From Corynebacterium sp. (GTDB taxonomy: Bacteria > Actinomycetota > Actinomycetes > Mycobacteriales > Mycobacteriaceae): DNA of 37,910 nucleotides. How positions within the stretch are numbered: position 1 is the first letter of the stretch; each line of letters opens with the position of its first letter. The notes below the pieces were generated by a model. It saw nothing but the letters and a program-made list of their open reading frames with translations. It was not told where the DNA came from and made no database searches. The stretch covers positions 1 to 37,910 of the forward strand of contig NZ_JASLIP010000009.1 in the NCBI RefSeq assembly GCF_030152825.1, in the 5' to 3' direction. A program made the position numbers and the translations under genes. This document shows, piece after piece, positions 1 to 7,470 of this stretch.

Positions 1-203
1 CCACCGATGACTTTGGTGGCGAGGAGGGGCTGGATCGTCGCATCGAGCGGGCCGCCAGCCAGCTCGCCGACGAGATCGTGCGGGTCTCCGGGGCCGTCGA
101 GGGTCTGGGTCCTTCTTCGCAGGTCAAGCGCAGCTCCGGCAACGACGTGGCTGCGGACGTGCCGGATTTCCTGAATCTGCTCTCCGGCCACGACGGCAAC
201 TAG
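1..203 (+). CDS. C-terminal fragment of an unknown protein (5' end outside window)
   Basis: An open frame with codons starting at position 3 runs to a TAG at 201-203 and gives about 66 residues, ending in DFLNLLSGHDGN. The visible part is charged and probably helical, with a heptad-like stretch (RRIERAASQLADEIVRV). No membrane segment or recognisable motif is present, and I do not recognise the family. Its stop codon overlaps the stop of the convergent lipoprotein gene on the other strand: the four bases CTAG carry both stops. That leaves no room for a conventional terminator between the two genes. Confidence 0.6.
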   Translation, partial: TDDFGGEEGLDRRIERAASQLADEIVRVSGAVEGLGPSSQVKRSSGNDVAADVPDFLNLLSGHDGN

Positions 204-676
204 CCCTTCGGTGGCAGTTCGCCGTCCATGACGACCTTCTCCTGTGCCGGATCCCAGGTGAAGGTGGCGTGGGCTTCGCCTGAGCGTTCAGCGTTAGCTT
301 CGCCGGGCTTGGTGTAGAAGTAGGTCACCGCCAGGGTCTTCCCGTCGACCTGTTTGACGTCGGGGGAGAAGCCCTGCGGCTCGGCGGTGGCGGTGCCCAC
401 GTACTCACCCTTGTGGAAGAGCATGATGTGGTACGGGCTGGAGCCGGTTGCGCCGTTGATCGTCAGCACGATGGGCGAGAGATCAGCGCAAGGGTTGTAG
501 AGGTCCGTGCGGGCATGAGAGGTGTTCCACGTCCAGTCAGTGCCCTTCGGGGAGGCGAGCTTGCCCACGTTTTTTCGCAGCGCCTCCTCTGCGGGGAGAT
601 CATCGCTGCACGCGCTCAGTGTTCCCACCAAGGTGCAGGAGAGGGCGATGGATAGTGCAACTTTTTGGTACCTCAT
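200..676 (-). CDS. LppP/LprE-type secreted lipoprotein
   Basis: This predicted 158-residue lipoprotein starts MRYQKVALSIAL, with a lipobox LSAC that places the lipidated Cys at residue 23. The mature part contains YNPCADLSPIVLTINGATG, an HIMLFHKGEYVGTA strand and an ATFTWD strand near the end. This pattern matches the LppP/LprE lipoprotein family of mycolic-acid actinobacteria, whose biochemical role is unknown. An upstream in-frame start at 718 would add 14 residues before the signal peptide and is less likely. I chose 676 because TAGCGT ends exactly 7 nt before that ATG with no Shine-Dalgarno sequence, as expected of a leaderless mRNA. Anchoring on the outer face of the cytoplasmic membrane follows from the lipobox; the function is open. 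Confidence 0.8.
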   Translation of the reverse strand: MRYQKVALSIALSCTLVGTLSACSDDLPAEEALRKNVGKLASPKGTDWTWNTSHARTDLYNPCADLSPIVLTINGATGSSPYHIMLFHKGEYVGTATAEPQGFSPDVKQVDGKTLAVTYFYTKPGEANAERSGEAHATFTWDPAQEKVVMDGELPPKG

Positions 677-683
677 AGTTTCG

Positions 684-689
684 ACGCTA
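684..689 (-). promoter_or_regulatory. -10 element of the lipoprotein gene, leaderless start
   Basis: On the minus strand the hexamer TAGCGT is followed by 7 nt and then the ATG at 676. With no ribosome-binding site in between, transcription probably starts at or next to the start codon. No convincing -35 was seen. Confidence 0.4.
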
Positions 690-766
690 CGCCCCCCAAA
701 AAAATGCTTTGTCAGCAAACGTGTATGCGTTTAAAGAAGTGCACTTTTTGCTGGATAACAATGGTT

Positions 767-785
767 TTAGAGGTGCTGGGCCTTA
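767..785. promoter_or_regulatory. weak DtxR-like box upstream of the PepSY gene
   Basis: TTAGAGGTGCTGGGCCTTA is 19 bp long and keeps the TTAG and CCTTA ends of the DtxR consensus, but it matches only about half of the positions. It lies about 85 bp before the GTG start of the PepSY protein. I list it because an iron-linked gene lies nearby with a much better box at 3295-3313. Alone it would not be convincing. Confidence 0.2.
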
Positions 786-870
786 CGCCGGGCAAAAATC
801 CGGGAACCGAATAGCCTTCCGCTGCGACTTCTATGGTGGTTCATTTAATCCACAATCGAAAGGTGCATGC

Positions 871-2316
871 GTGTCTCGAAATACGCAGCAGCGCAGCGGT
901 TTGCCCGCGCTGACCAGGAGAATTCACTTCTATGCAGGGCTATTCATCGCCCCGTTCATCCTCATCGCGGCATTGAGTGGCGCGCTATATGCCATCGCGC
1001 CCACCCTGGAAAACGTCGTCTACAAAGACGTGCTGAAGGTGACCGCACCAGAAGGCGGCACAGGTTCAGAGGTGCCGTTGGAAGAACAGGTGAAGGCCGC
1101 GCAGGGCGTCCACCCGGACCTGGACGTGGCGCAGGTGTGGCCGTCCTCGAAGGCAGATGAGGCGACCCGCGTGCTGCTCATCGACGAGTCCCTGGCCGAT
1201 AACGGCGAGCTCCGCAGCGTCTTCGTCGATCCATACAACGGGACAGTGCTGGGCGACGAGCCGAGCTACTCCGGCCTCGGGGAGCTGCCGCTGCGCCACT
1301 GGATTTCTGCGACGCACAAAAATCTGCACCTCGGGGAGGTGGGTGAGCTGTACTCGGAGCTCGCCGCGAGCTGGATGTGGGTCGTCGCCCTGGGCGGGCT
1401 ATTCCTGTGGTGGCGCATCGCGCGGAAGCGGGCCCTGACTGGCCTCAAGAACAAGAACGGACACCGCCGCAAGGTGCTCAACCTGCATGGCGTGCTCGGC
1501 GCTTGGCTGTTGGTGGGCATGCTGGGGCTGTCGGCGACCGGAATTACCTGGTCCGTTTTTGCCGGGAATAATGTGGACCGCACGATTACCTGGCTGGGCG
1601 GTAAGGCCGAGCCGATCGAGACTTCCCTGGCTGCCGAGCCAGAAGCTGCGGAGGCACACGCGCACGCAGAACATGACCACTCCGGTGCGGGGGCAACGAG
1701 CAGTTTGCCTCCAGCTCTGGTAGCGAACCAGGCAGCGACCGTCCTAGAAACTGCCCGCGCTGAAGGGCTGACCGGCCAGGTGCGCCTGCTTGTCCCTGAA
1801 GACGAAAATCACGCCTGGCAGGCTAGCGAACGTTGGGTACCCTGGCGGTTTACCTCCGATGCGGTGAGCGTCAACGGCGACAACGGCGACGTCGTCGACA
1901 GGCTGCCGTTCTCTGAACTGCCGCTGTTCTCCAAGCTCACGCAGTGGGGCATTTACCTCCACATGGGCATTATGTTTGGCCTGCCGCTGCAGATCGCCCT
2001 TGCGGTTCTGGCGCTGGGGATCTGCGCGATGGTGGTGATGGGCTACATCATGTGGTGGCGGCGCCGCCCAACGAAAAACGCCGTCGCCGGTGTTCCGGGA
2101 CAGGCGGACCTCAGCCGCAAGGACTGGGTACGCCTTGCCCTCATTGCGATTCCAGTGGGCCTGTTCCTGCCGCTGCTGGGCATCAGCTTCGCGGCCATGT
2201 TGGCAGTGGATAGGCTCCTCGCGCGTCGCCGGAAGGATGTCGTAGCTAGCGACGGCAACGCTGGGCCAGGGGAGCAAACGGCGTACAAGGAGGAGAAGGA
2301 ACTCCAGCCCGCCTAG
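871..2316 (+). CDS. PepSY-associated TM domain membrane protein
   Basis: This is a 481-residue membrane protein of the PepSY-associated TM helix type. GTG at 871 is preferred because GAAAGGTG sits 5 nt upstream; the longer open frame from 709 adds 54 residues without signal or domain character. Membrane segments fall near residues 19-43, 166-184 and 204-231, with more in the C-terminal third. Between the first two lies a PepSY-like extracytoplasmic part ending in HWISATHKNLHLGEVGELYSE. Residues 263-270 are His-rich (HAHAEHDH) and could bind metal. Relatives often lie beside siderophore or haem uptake genes and are proposed to be iron-linked reductases or regulators. Here the neighbour is a siderophore-interacting protein gene, which supports that idea, but the reaction is not proven. 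Confidence 0.8.
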   Translation: MSRNTQQRSGLPALTRRIHFYAGLFIAPFILIAALSGALYAIAPTLENVVYKDVLKVTAPEGGTGSEVPLEEQVKAAQGVHPDLDVAQVWPSSKADEATRVLLIDESLADNGELRSVFVDPYNGTVLGDEPSYSGLGELPLRHWISATHKNLHLGEVGELYSELAASWMWVVALGGLFLWWRIARKRALTGLKNKNGHRRKVLNLHGVLGAWLLVGMLGLSATGITWSVFAGNNVDRTITWLGGKAEPIETSLAAEPEAAEAHAHAEHDHSGAGATSSLPPALVANQAATVLETARAEGLTGQVRLLVPEDENHAWQASERWVPWRFTSDAVSVNGDNGDVVDRLPFSELPLFSKLTQWGIYLHMGIMFGLPLQIALAVLALGICAMVVMGYIMWWRRRPTKNAVAGVPGQADLSRKDWVRLALIAIPVGLFLPLLGISFAAMLAVDRLLARRRKDVVASDGNAGPGEQTAYKEEKELQPA

Positions 2317-2366
2317 GGGTTCTTCTGCTCAGGGGGGAATTCCGGGCGCTTGTGGGCGTGCAAGCG

Positions 2367-3234
2367 TTAGGCCTTGGCCTTGGCTTCCTCTTGCTCAATC
2401 TCAGCATTGAATTCGCGCTTCGAGGACTGCCACTGGTCTTCGGTCATCCCGATCCGCCAGTAACCAGAAATGGAAACATCGGCGCGCGGAATCTCCGACT
2501 CAACGAAGAGGAAGCGGCGCATTTCCTTAATCATCTCGGCGACACCGTGGATAAACCAGCTGGTTTTCTTGCCCTCTGGCACGCCGGCTGAGCGCACCAC
2601 ACGAGATAGCTCTGTGCCGTGGGTTGCCCCATCGCGGATCACCCAGTTGACGTCCACGCCTTCGCGGGTGGGGAGTTCAAACTTCCGGTCCTCTGCCTCG
2701 ACCTCGATATAGGCGGTCGCCGTGGCTCCCTCGGGGAAGGTGCTTTAGGCCCGCGCCGATGGCTGGAGCCGCGGATTCGTCGCCAGCGAAGACAAAGTGC
2801 TCATATTCTTCCCCGGGGCCCCACGCGCCACCCGGGCCGAAGAAGCCGATTGTCTCCCCAACCTCAGCCACGCGCGCCCAGGGCGCAGCCAGGCCTGCAT
2901 CACCGTGGGTGACAAAATCGACGTCGAAGTCCCCGGTTTCTGGGTCCAGATTAATCAGGGTGTAGGTGCGGGTCACTGGCTGCTTATCCCTGGGCTGCTC
3001 CTCGCGAACCTTTTCGAGATCGAATGGCCACGAGTAATCAGAGCCTCCTGGTGCGAAGAGCAGCTTGATGTAGTGATCCGTAAACTCCAGCTGCTTGCCC
3101 ACAAATGCAGGGGAGTTCAAGCTCAAACGAACGAGATCAGCAGAGAGCTGGCGACGGCCAGTCACGGTTGCTTCGTTGGCCTTACGGGGCTTGCGCTTCG
3201 GCGCTGAACTTTGCGGCTGGGCAGCCATGATCAT
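2367..3234 (-). pseudogene. siderophore-interacting protein (SIP/ViuB family), frameshifted
   Basis: This FAD-dependent ferric-siderophore reductase family protein is split by one extra base. The first frame (to about 2740) carries the FAD-binding half, including RTYTLINLD and the Gly-rich FFGPGGAWGPGEEYEHFVFAGDESA. The second frame carries the C-terminal half with the family signature RADVSISGYWRIG. Removing one G from the GGGG run at 2733-2736 joins them as KHLPEGATATAYIEVEAED, exactly as family members read. ATG at 3234 has AAGGA 5 nt upstream; GTG at 3237 and ATG at 3228 are alternatives. Cytoplasmic SIPs release iron from imported ferric siderophores using NAD(P)H. The DtxR box upstream predicts iron repression. 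Whether this is a true pseudogene or a sequencing error cannot be decided here. Confidence 0.85.
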
Positions 3235-3294
3235 CACTGTCCTTCAAACACTGGGGTGCTGGGGGCAGGAAATGCCCGCACCAACGCCTTATTC

Positions 3295-3313
3295 TTAGGT
3301 AAGGCTAACACAA
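3295..3313. promoter_or_regulatory. DtxR-type iron box upstream of the SIP gene
   Basis: TTAGGTAAGGCTAACACAA matches the 19-bp DtxR consensus TTAGGTTAGSCTAACCTAA at 16 positions. It ends about 60 bp upstream of the SIP start codon, where an iron-loaded DtxR would block transcription. The assignment rests on the known consensus and the iron-related target gene. Confidence 0.7.
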
Positions 3314-3369
3314 TTAAAGGTGACGGGCTGGCGGGGCCCGTGATGACCAGCGGGGTCAAAAACAAAAAG

Positions 3370-3442
3370 CGCCCCAGAGAGGAATCGAACCTCCGACACC
3401 GGCTTTAGGAGAGCCGTGCTCTATCCACTGAGCTACTGGGGC
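3370..3442 (-). tRNA. tRNA-Arg (anticodon CCT)
   Basis: Read on the minus strand, the 73-nt sequence folds into a full cloverleaf. The acceptor stem is GCCCCAG/CTGGGGC, the D-arm is GCTC...GAGC, the anticodon stem is CGGCT/AGCCG around loop CTCCTAA, and the T-arm contains GGTTCGATTCC. The anticodon CCT reads AGG arginine codons. The discriminator is G at 3370, and CCA is not encoded. Immediately downstream on the minus strand comes CTTTTTGTTTTTG, a T-rich tract that may end transcription. Confidence 0.95.
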
Positions 3443-3486
3443 TGTGTGGCCGCACCCTGCGGGCACGATCACTCATGATACAAGGT

Positions 3487-3526
3487 ACCCCCGCAGCTTC
3501 TGGAACTAGCCAGATGCTGCGGGGGT
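3487..3526 (-). terminator. hairpin downstream of mctC, probable terminator
   Basis: ACCCCCGCAGC and GCTGCGGGGGT form an 11-bp perfect outer stem, continued by TTCTGG/CCAGAT after one step, around a short loop. It lies 65 bp past the end of mctC on the minus strand. The following T-tract is poor (ACCTTGTATC), so termination is likely but not certain. Confidence 0.55.
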
Positions 3527-3590
3527 GTTGCTCAACCACCGTTGACCAAGTGGCTGGGCTTATCCAAGGCGAGGAGCCTAGGGGAGTGGC

Positions 3591-5198
3591 TTAGTGGTCG
3601 ACCGGGGCCTCCACGCCAACACCGGTGAGGGAGCGAACCTCCATCTCGGACTGCAGCTTCGGATCCTCGTCACCCTTGCCAAGGTAGGTGCCCACGATAC
3701 CGGCAATAAAGCCAGCTGGGATGGAGACCAGGCCCGGGTTGGTCAGCGGGAACCACGAGAAGTCCACGTTCGGGAACATCGCGGTCTCTGCGCCGGAGAC
3801 AGCCGGGGAGAAAAAGATCAGGACCAGCGCCACGCCCAGGCCAACCCACAGGGAGGCCACCGCGCCAGTGGTGTTGAACTTCTTCCAGTACAGGGAGTAC
3901 AGAATCGTCGGCAGGTTAGCGGATGCAGCGATGCAGAACGCCAGGGAGACCAGGAAGGCCACGTTCTGGTCCATCGCCAGGATGCCCAGCACGATGGACA
4001 CCAGCGAGATCACGACCACCGTGATGCGAGACACGCGGACCTGCTCCTCTTCCGTTGCCTGCCCGTTGCGCAGCACGCCGTTGTAGAAGTCGTGCGCCAC
4101 GGAAGCAGAAGCGGTAATTGCCAGACCAGCGACCACAGCCAGCACCGTCGCGAAGGCGACCGCGGAAATCAGGGCCATGAAGATCGGGCCGGCTAGCTCC
4201 ATTGCCAGCAGCGGCGCCGCAGCGTTCGCGCCACCCGGTGCGTTCTTGATGTCCTCCGGGGAGATCAGCGCGGCAGCGGCAAAGCCCAGGAACAGGGTCA
4301 GCAGGTAGAAGGATCCGATCAGGACGATCGCCCAGGTCACGGACTTACGTGCTTCCTTCGCGGTCGGAACCGTGTAGAAGCGCATCAGGACGTGTGGCAG
4401 GCCAGCGGCACCAAGTGCCAGGGCCACACCCAGGGAGATGAAGTCGAGCTTCGTTGCGGTCGTCGCGCCGTACTTCTGGCCAGGCTGCAGGATCGCCGGG
4501 TCGCCGTGGGAGTTCACAGCGTCAGCGAAGAGCTGGGAGAGGTTGCCCTTCCACATCACGGCGATGATCAGGAACATGAACGCAACACCGGCGATCAGCA
4601 GGACCGCCTTGATCATCTGCACGTAGGTGGTGCCCTTCATGCCACCGATGAGGACGTAGGCCATCATCACCAGGCCGACGACCACGACGACGACGGCCTG
4701 GGCGGTCTTGGAGTGCAGGTCCAGCAGGACGGAGACTAGGGAGCCGGCACCGGCCATCTGAGCGATCAGGTAGAACAGCGAGGTGAACAGGGTCGCGAAG
4801 GCTGCGGCCACGCGCACCGGGCGCTGCTTCAGGCGGAAGGAGAGCACGTCCGCCATGGTGAACTTACCGGTGTTACGCAGTGGCTCGGCGACCAGCAGCA
4901 GGGCGATGAGCCACGCAACGAAGAAGCCGATGGAGTACAGGAAGCCGTCGTAGCCCGTGAGCGCAATCGCGCCGACGATGCCCAGGAAGGATGCGGCCGA
5001 GAGGTAGTCGCCGGCGATGGCCAGGCCATTCTGGGTACCGGTGAAGGACGCGCCACCCGTGTAGAAGTCGGTCGCGGACTTCTGTGGCTTGGCGGCAGCC
5101 TTCGTCACGATGTACATCGTCACCACGATGAAGGCGACGAACACGCTGATGTTCAGGATCGGGTTTGTCTCCTGCGAGGCAGCAAGAATGAGATCCAT
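3591..5198 (-). CDS. mctC: monocarboxylate/cation symporter (MctC/ActP, SSS family)
   Basis: This 535-residue membrane protein of the sodium:solute symporter family imports acetate, pyruvate and propionate together with a cation; MctC of C. glutamicum and ActP of E. coli are the known relatives. The sequence shows about 13 hydrophobic segments. The family-typical FTGTQNGLAIAGDYLSAASFLG lies near residues 52-73, followed by GYDGFLYSIGFFVAWLIALLL, and the GAAGLPHVLMRFYTVPTAKEARKS loop is also conserved. Start ATG at 5198 has AAGGAAAGG at 7 nt. The DUF485 protein lies 50 bp upstream on the same strand, the standard partner arrangement. An upstream GlxR-type site suggests cAMP-linked carbon control. 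The stop is followed by a hairpin at 3487-3526. Confidence 0.93.
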   Translation of the reverse strand: MDLILAASQETNPILNISVFVAFIVVTMYIVTKAAAKPQKSATDFYTGGASFTGTQNGLAIAGDYLSAASFLGIVGAIALTGYDGFLYSIGFFVAWLIALLLVAEPLRNTGKFTMADVLSFRLKQRPVRVAAAFATLFTSLFYLIAQMAGAGSLVSVLLDLHSKTAQAVVVVVVGLVMMAYVLIGGMKGTTYVQMIKAVLLIAGVAFMFLIIAVMWKGNLSQLFADAVNSHGDPAILQPGQKYGATTATKLDFISLGVALALGAAGLPHVLMRFYTVPTAKEARKSVTWAIVLIGSFYLLTLFLGFAAAALISPEDIKNAPGGANAAAPLLAMELAGPIFMALISAVAFATVLAVVAGLAITASASVAHDFYNGVLRNGQATEEEQVRVSRITVVVISLVSIVLGILAMDQNVAFLVSLAFCIAASANLPTILYSLYWKKFNTTGAVASLWVGLGVALVLIFFSPAVSGAETAMFPNVDFSWFPLTNPGLVSIPAGFIAGIVGTYLGKGDEDPKLQSEMEVRSLTGVGVEAPVDH

Positions 5199-5248
5199 AG
5201 TGAGACCTTTCCTTTTCTAATCCGTGGGTGAAGCGGGGTGCGGTGCCG

Positions 5249-5626
5249 CTAGCCCTGGGAAGCCTGGCTGGCTGGGGTTGCGGGGGAACCTTCGAGGGAC
5301 TCGCGAACGTAACGGGCGCGTGGCTCAATCTCGCGGTCTGCGTACTTCACGTAGAGGTACGTGATCAGGAAGGTCGTGACGAACTGGCCGAAGCCGAGGA
5401 GCACGCCGACATTGATGTTTCCCCAGATCTTGATACCCATGAAGTTCGGTGCGAACATCGCCAGGCTGACGTAGAGGACGAACCAGACGATGAAAAACAC
5501 GGTCATTGGGAAGGTGAACCCGCGCATTTTTGAGCGAAGCTCCTGGAACTCGGGTGATTGCTGCGCGGCAACGAACTCATCAGGCGTGGGGACGTGCCGT
5601 TGTGCGGGGGTGGCCGGCTGGGTCAA
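5249..5626 (-). CDS. mctB: DUF485 membrane protein, partner of MctC
   Basis: This 125-residue DUF485 protein has two membrane helices, near residues 38-62 and 73-95, separated by a short MGIKIWGNINVG turn. Both tails are hydrophilic. DUF485 genes are almost always found directly before acetate symporter genes, and here it precedes mctC by 50 bp. Its precise role in transport is not established. The start is a TTG at 5626 with GGGAGAAAGAG just upstream; no ATG lies close by. Regulation probably acts through the intergenic region 5627-5830, which contains a perfect TGTGA-N6-TCACA site. Confidence 0.88.
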   Translation of the reverse strand: MTQPATPAQRHVPTPDEFVAAQQSPEFQELRSKMRGFTFPMTVFFIVWFVLYVSLAMFAPNFMGIKIWGNINVGVLLGFGQFVTTFLITYLYVKYADREIEPRARYVRESLEGSPATPASQASQG

Positions 5627-5691
5627 CTCTTTCTCCCTTCCTTGGGACTGTGCAGATCTTCACATTTGCCTGTCCTTGCGACTGAGGCTCC

Positions 5692-5707
5692 TGTGATTGC
5701 CATCACA
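5692..5707. promoter_or_regulatory. GlxR (CRP-type) binding site upstream of mctBC
   Basis: TGTGATTGCCATCACA is a perfect TGTGA-N6-TCACA palindrome, as bound by the corynebacterial cAMP-dependent regulator GlxR. It is centred about 73 bp upstream of the mctB start codon. GlxR control of carboxylate uptake is known in C. glutamicum; here it is an inference from sequence. Confidence 0.75.
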
Positions 5708-5731
5708 ATTCTTTTGCGATTGCGAAAGAAT
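5708..5731. promoter_or_regulatory. 24-bp near-palindrome, candidate operator for mctBC
   Basis: Directly abutting the GlxR site is a 24-bp imperfect palindrome with perfect arms ATTCTTT and AAAGAAT and a TGCGATTGCG centre; 20 of 24 positions are symmetric. A little further upstream AAAGTTTC occurs twice in direct orientation (5756-5763 and 5771-5778), with an inverted GGAAACTT copy near 5800. These resemble the short A/T-rich boxes used by acetate regulators such as RamB, but the match is not good enough to name the protein. Confidence 0.4.
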
Positions 5732-5837
5732 CTACCGTCACCTAGAGCTTTTTCCAAAGTTTCCAATAAGAAAGTTTCTACTTTTAAGACAGCGTTCATG
5801 GAAACTTCCGCCCGACCTGCAAAAACACGGATCACAT

Positions 5838-5864
5838 AGAAAAACCCGGCCGCATGGCCGGGTT
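5838..5864 (-). terminator. Rho-independent terminator of the thyA-folA unit
   Basis: AACCCGGCC-GCAT-GGCCGGGTT is a 9-bp perfect stem with a tetraloop. On the minus strand it is followed by a T run (GGGTTTTTC). It starts about 36 bp past the folA stop and so ends that transcript. Confidence 0.88.
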
Positions 5865-5899
5865 GTTTCTTACCCCCCGTTGCGTCCCCCGTGAAAGAC

Positions 5900-6589
5900 C
5901 TAAGCCTTCCGGCGCCACGTCTCGAATCGGTAGCGCAGGCAGTTCGGCTCCTCGTCGACCGGGTGGCCCTTCTCCGAGGCGAACCACTCGGAGCGCTCAA
6001 CGGTGAACTCCGCCTCATCCATCGCCGGGGCATAGACCTGGAAGCGCTCCGGGGCGACCATATCGATCTCCGTGATCACCACCCGGTCCGCGATCGGCAT
6101 GCACTGCGCGTACACCTGGCCACCACCCAGGATCCACACGGTTACCCGACCGTCGTCCTGCAGCGCCTGCGACGCCGTCTCCGGCACCACACCACCCGAA
6201 CCTTCTCCGCGAGCGAAAGCTGCGGCCGCAGCGATGCCGTCCTTGATGGAAGCGACCACGTGACCACCGGGAGCCGCATAATCAGCCGAACGGGTGATGA
6301 CGAAGTTCTCGCGGCCCGGCAGCGGGCGGTACTTGCCCAGCGCCTCCCAGCTCGTCCTCCCCATCACGACCGGGTAGCCCATCGTGGAGTTCTTGAAGTG
6401 CTTCAGGTCCTCCGGCAGGTACCAGGGCATCTCCGCACCGTCACCGATGATTCCGGCGGTGGTCTCCGCCCAGATCATCGCGACCTCCACCCCCTCCGGG
6501 ACGTCCGCGCGGGTCAGGGTGGGGTAGTCGCCCTCGCGGTAGCCGCTGGGGCGCTGTTCCTTCTGGACGTCGAACTCCGAAGCTTCCAC
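5900..6589 (-). CDS. folA: dihydrofolate reductase
   Basis: This is the NADPH-dependent reductase of dihydrofolate to tetrahydrofolate. It regenerates the cofactor oxidised by the thymidylate synthase encoded just upstream. Visible features are MIWAETTAGIIGDGAEMPWYLPEDLKHFK (substrate-site PW and D/E region), VVMGRTSWEALG (cofactor binding), and WILGGGQVYAQ. At 229 residues it is longer than the usual 160 or so because about 38 residues precede MIWAE. The GTG at 6589 overlaps the thyA stop by one base (TAGTG), implying translational coupling, and so supports the long form. An internal ATG at MIW (near 6475) is the alternative start. The target is that of trimethoprim-type drugs; I see no obvious resistance signature. 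Confidence 0.93.
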   Translation of the reverse strand: MEASEFDVQKEQRPSGYREGDYPTLTRADVPEGVEVAMIWAETTAGIIGDGAEMPWYLPEDLKHFKNSTMGYPVVMGRTSWEALGKYRPLPGRENFVITRSADYAAPGGHVVASIKDGIAAAAAFARGEGSGGVVPETASQALQDDGRVTVWILGGGQVYAQCMPIADRVVITEIDMVAPERFQVYAPAMDEAEFTVERSEWFASEKGHPVDEEPNCLRYRFETWRRKA

Positions 6590-7410
6590 TACACAGCCAC
6601 CTTTGCCTTAATCACCGGGTGCGGGTCGTAGCCCACGAAGTTCACGTCCTCGAAGCCATAGCTGAACATGTCCTTGGCCTTGGTCAGCTCCAGCTGCGGG
6701 TAGGGGCGCGCCTCACGGGAAAGCTGCAGCTCCACCTGCTCGCGGTGGTTGTCGTAGATGTGGCAGTCCCCACCGGTCCAGATGAACTCGCCGACCTCCA
6801 GGCCCGCCTGCTGGGCGAACATGTGGGTCAGCAGCGAGTAGCTCGCGATGTTGAAGGGCACGCCCAGGAACATGTCGGCGCTGCGCTGATAGAGCTGGCA
6901 GGAGAGCTTCCCATCAGCCACGTACAGCTGGAACAGCAGGTGGCAGGGTGGCAAGGCCATGTTCTCCAGCTCCGAGACATTCCACGCGCTGACGATGTTC
7001 CGGCGGGAATCCGGGTTCTGCTTCAGCAGCTCCAGTGCCTGGGAGATCTGGTCGACGTGGCGGCCATCCGGGGTGGGCCAGCTGCGCCACTGCACGCCGT
7101 AGACCGGGCCCAGGTCGCCGTCCTCATCGGCCCACTCGTTCCAGATGCGGATGCCGTTATCCTGCAGCCACCGGACATTGGAGTCGCCCGAGAGGAACCA
7201 CAACAGCTCGCCGACCACGGACTTCACGTGGACGGACTTCGTCGTAATCAGCGGGAAGGATTCCGCCAGGTTGAAGCGGATCTGCTGACCGAACAGGGAC
7301 GTCGTGCCGGTGCCGGTGCGGTCGTCCTTCTTGGCACCCTCCGCGAGGATCTTGGCGAGCAGATCCTCGTAGGGCGTGGCGATGGTGGGGGAAGATTGAG
7401 CCTCTGACAT
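6589..7410 (-). CDS. thyA: thymidylate synthase
   Basis: This 273-residue enzyme methylates dUMP to dTMP with methylene-tetrahydrofolate and releases dihydrofolate for the coupled folA product. Key motifs are DRTGTGTTSLFG near residue 30 (phosphate-binding Arg), GELLWFLSGDSNVRWL, the catalytic Cys156 in LPPCHLLFQ, QRSADMFLGVPFNIASYSLL, and DCHIYDNH near the end. The length matches the family. ATG at 7410 has no Shine-Dalgarno sequence, but TAGACT lies 7 nt upstream, so a leaderless mRNA is likely. The gene follows cysQ with a 60-bp gap containing a weak hairpin. Confidence 0.96.
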   Translation of the reverse strand: MSEAQSSPTIATPYEDLLAKILAEGAKKDDRTGTGTTSLFGQQIRFNLAESFPLITTKSVHVKSVVGELLWFLSGDSNVRWLQDNGIRIWNEWADEDGDLGPVYGVQWRSWPTPDGRHVDQISQALELLKQNPDSRRNIVSAWNVSELENMALPPCHLLFQLYVADGKLSCQLYQRSADMFLGVPFNIASYSLLTHMFAQQAGLEVGEFIWTGGDCHIYDNHREQVELQLSREARPYPQLELTKAKDMFSYGFEDVNFVGYDPHPVIKAKVAV

Positions 7411-7417
7411 GCCTCAT

Positions 7418-7423
7418 AGTCTA
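7418..7423 (-). promoter_or_regulatory. -10 element of thyA, leaderless start
   Basis: The minus-strand hexamer TAGACT is followed by exactly 7 nt (ATGAGGC) and then the thyA ATG. The same hexamer stands before prfB at 25886. A GGCTC-ACT-GAGCC hairpin with a CTTTTTG tract just upstream could separate this promoter from cysQ transcription. Confidence 0.55.
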
Positions 7424-7470
7424 GGCAAAAAGAACCACGGCTCAGTGAGCCACCCGCCACCAGGCAGGTG

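Noticed and set aside
709..870. 54-residue N-terminal extension of the PepSY protein from the start at 709
   Set aside because: It lacks a ribosome-binding site and membrane or domain character, and overlaps the upstream promoter region; GTG at 871 has a good site.
2347..2366. CGCTTG/CAAGCG hairpin between the convergent PepSY and SIP genes as a terminator
   Set aside because: A six-bp stem with an eight-base loop and no T run on either side; too weak to call.
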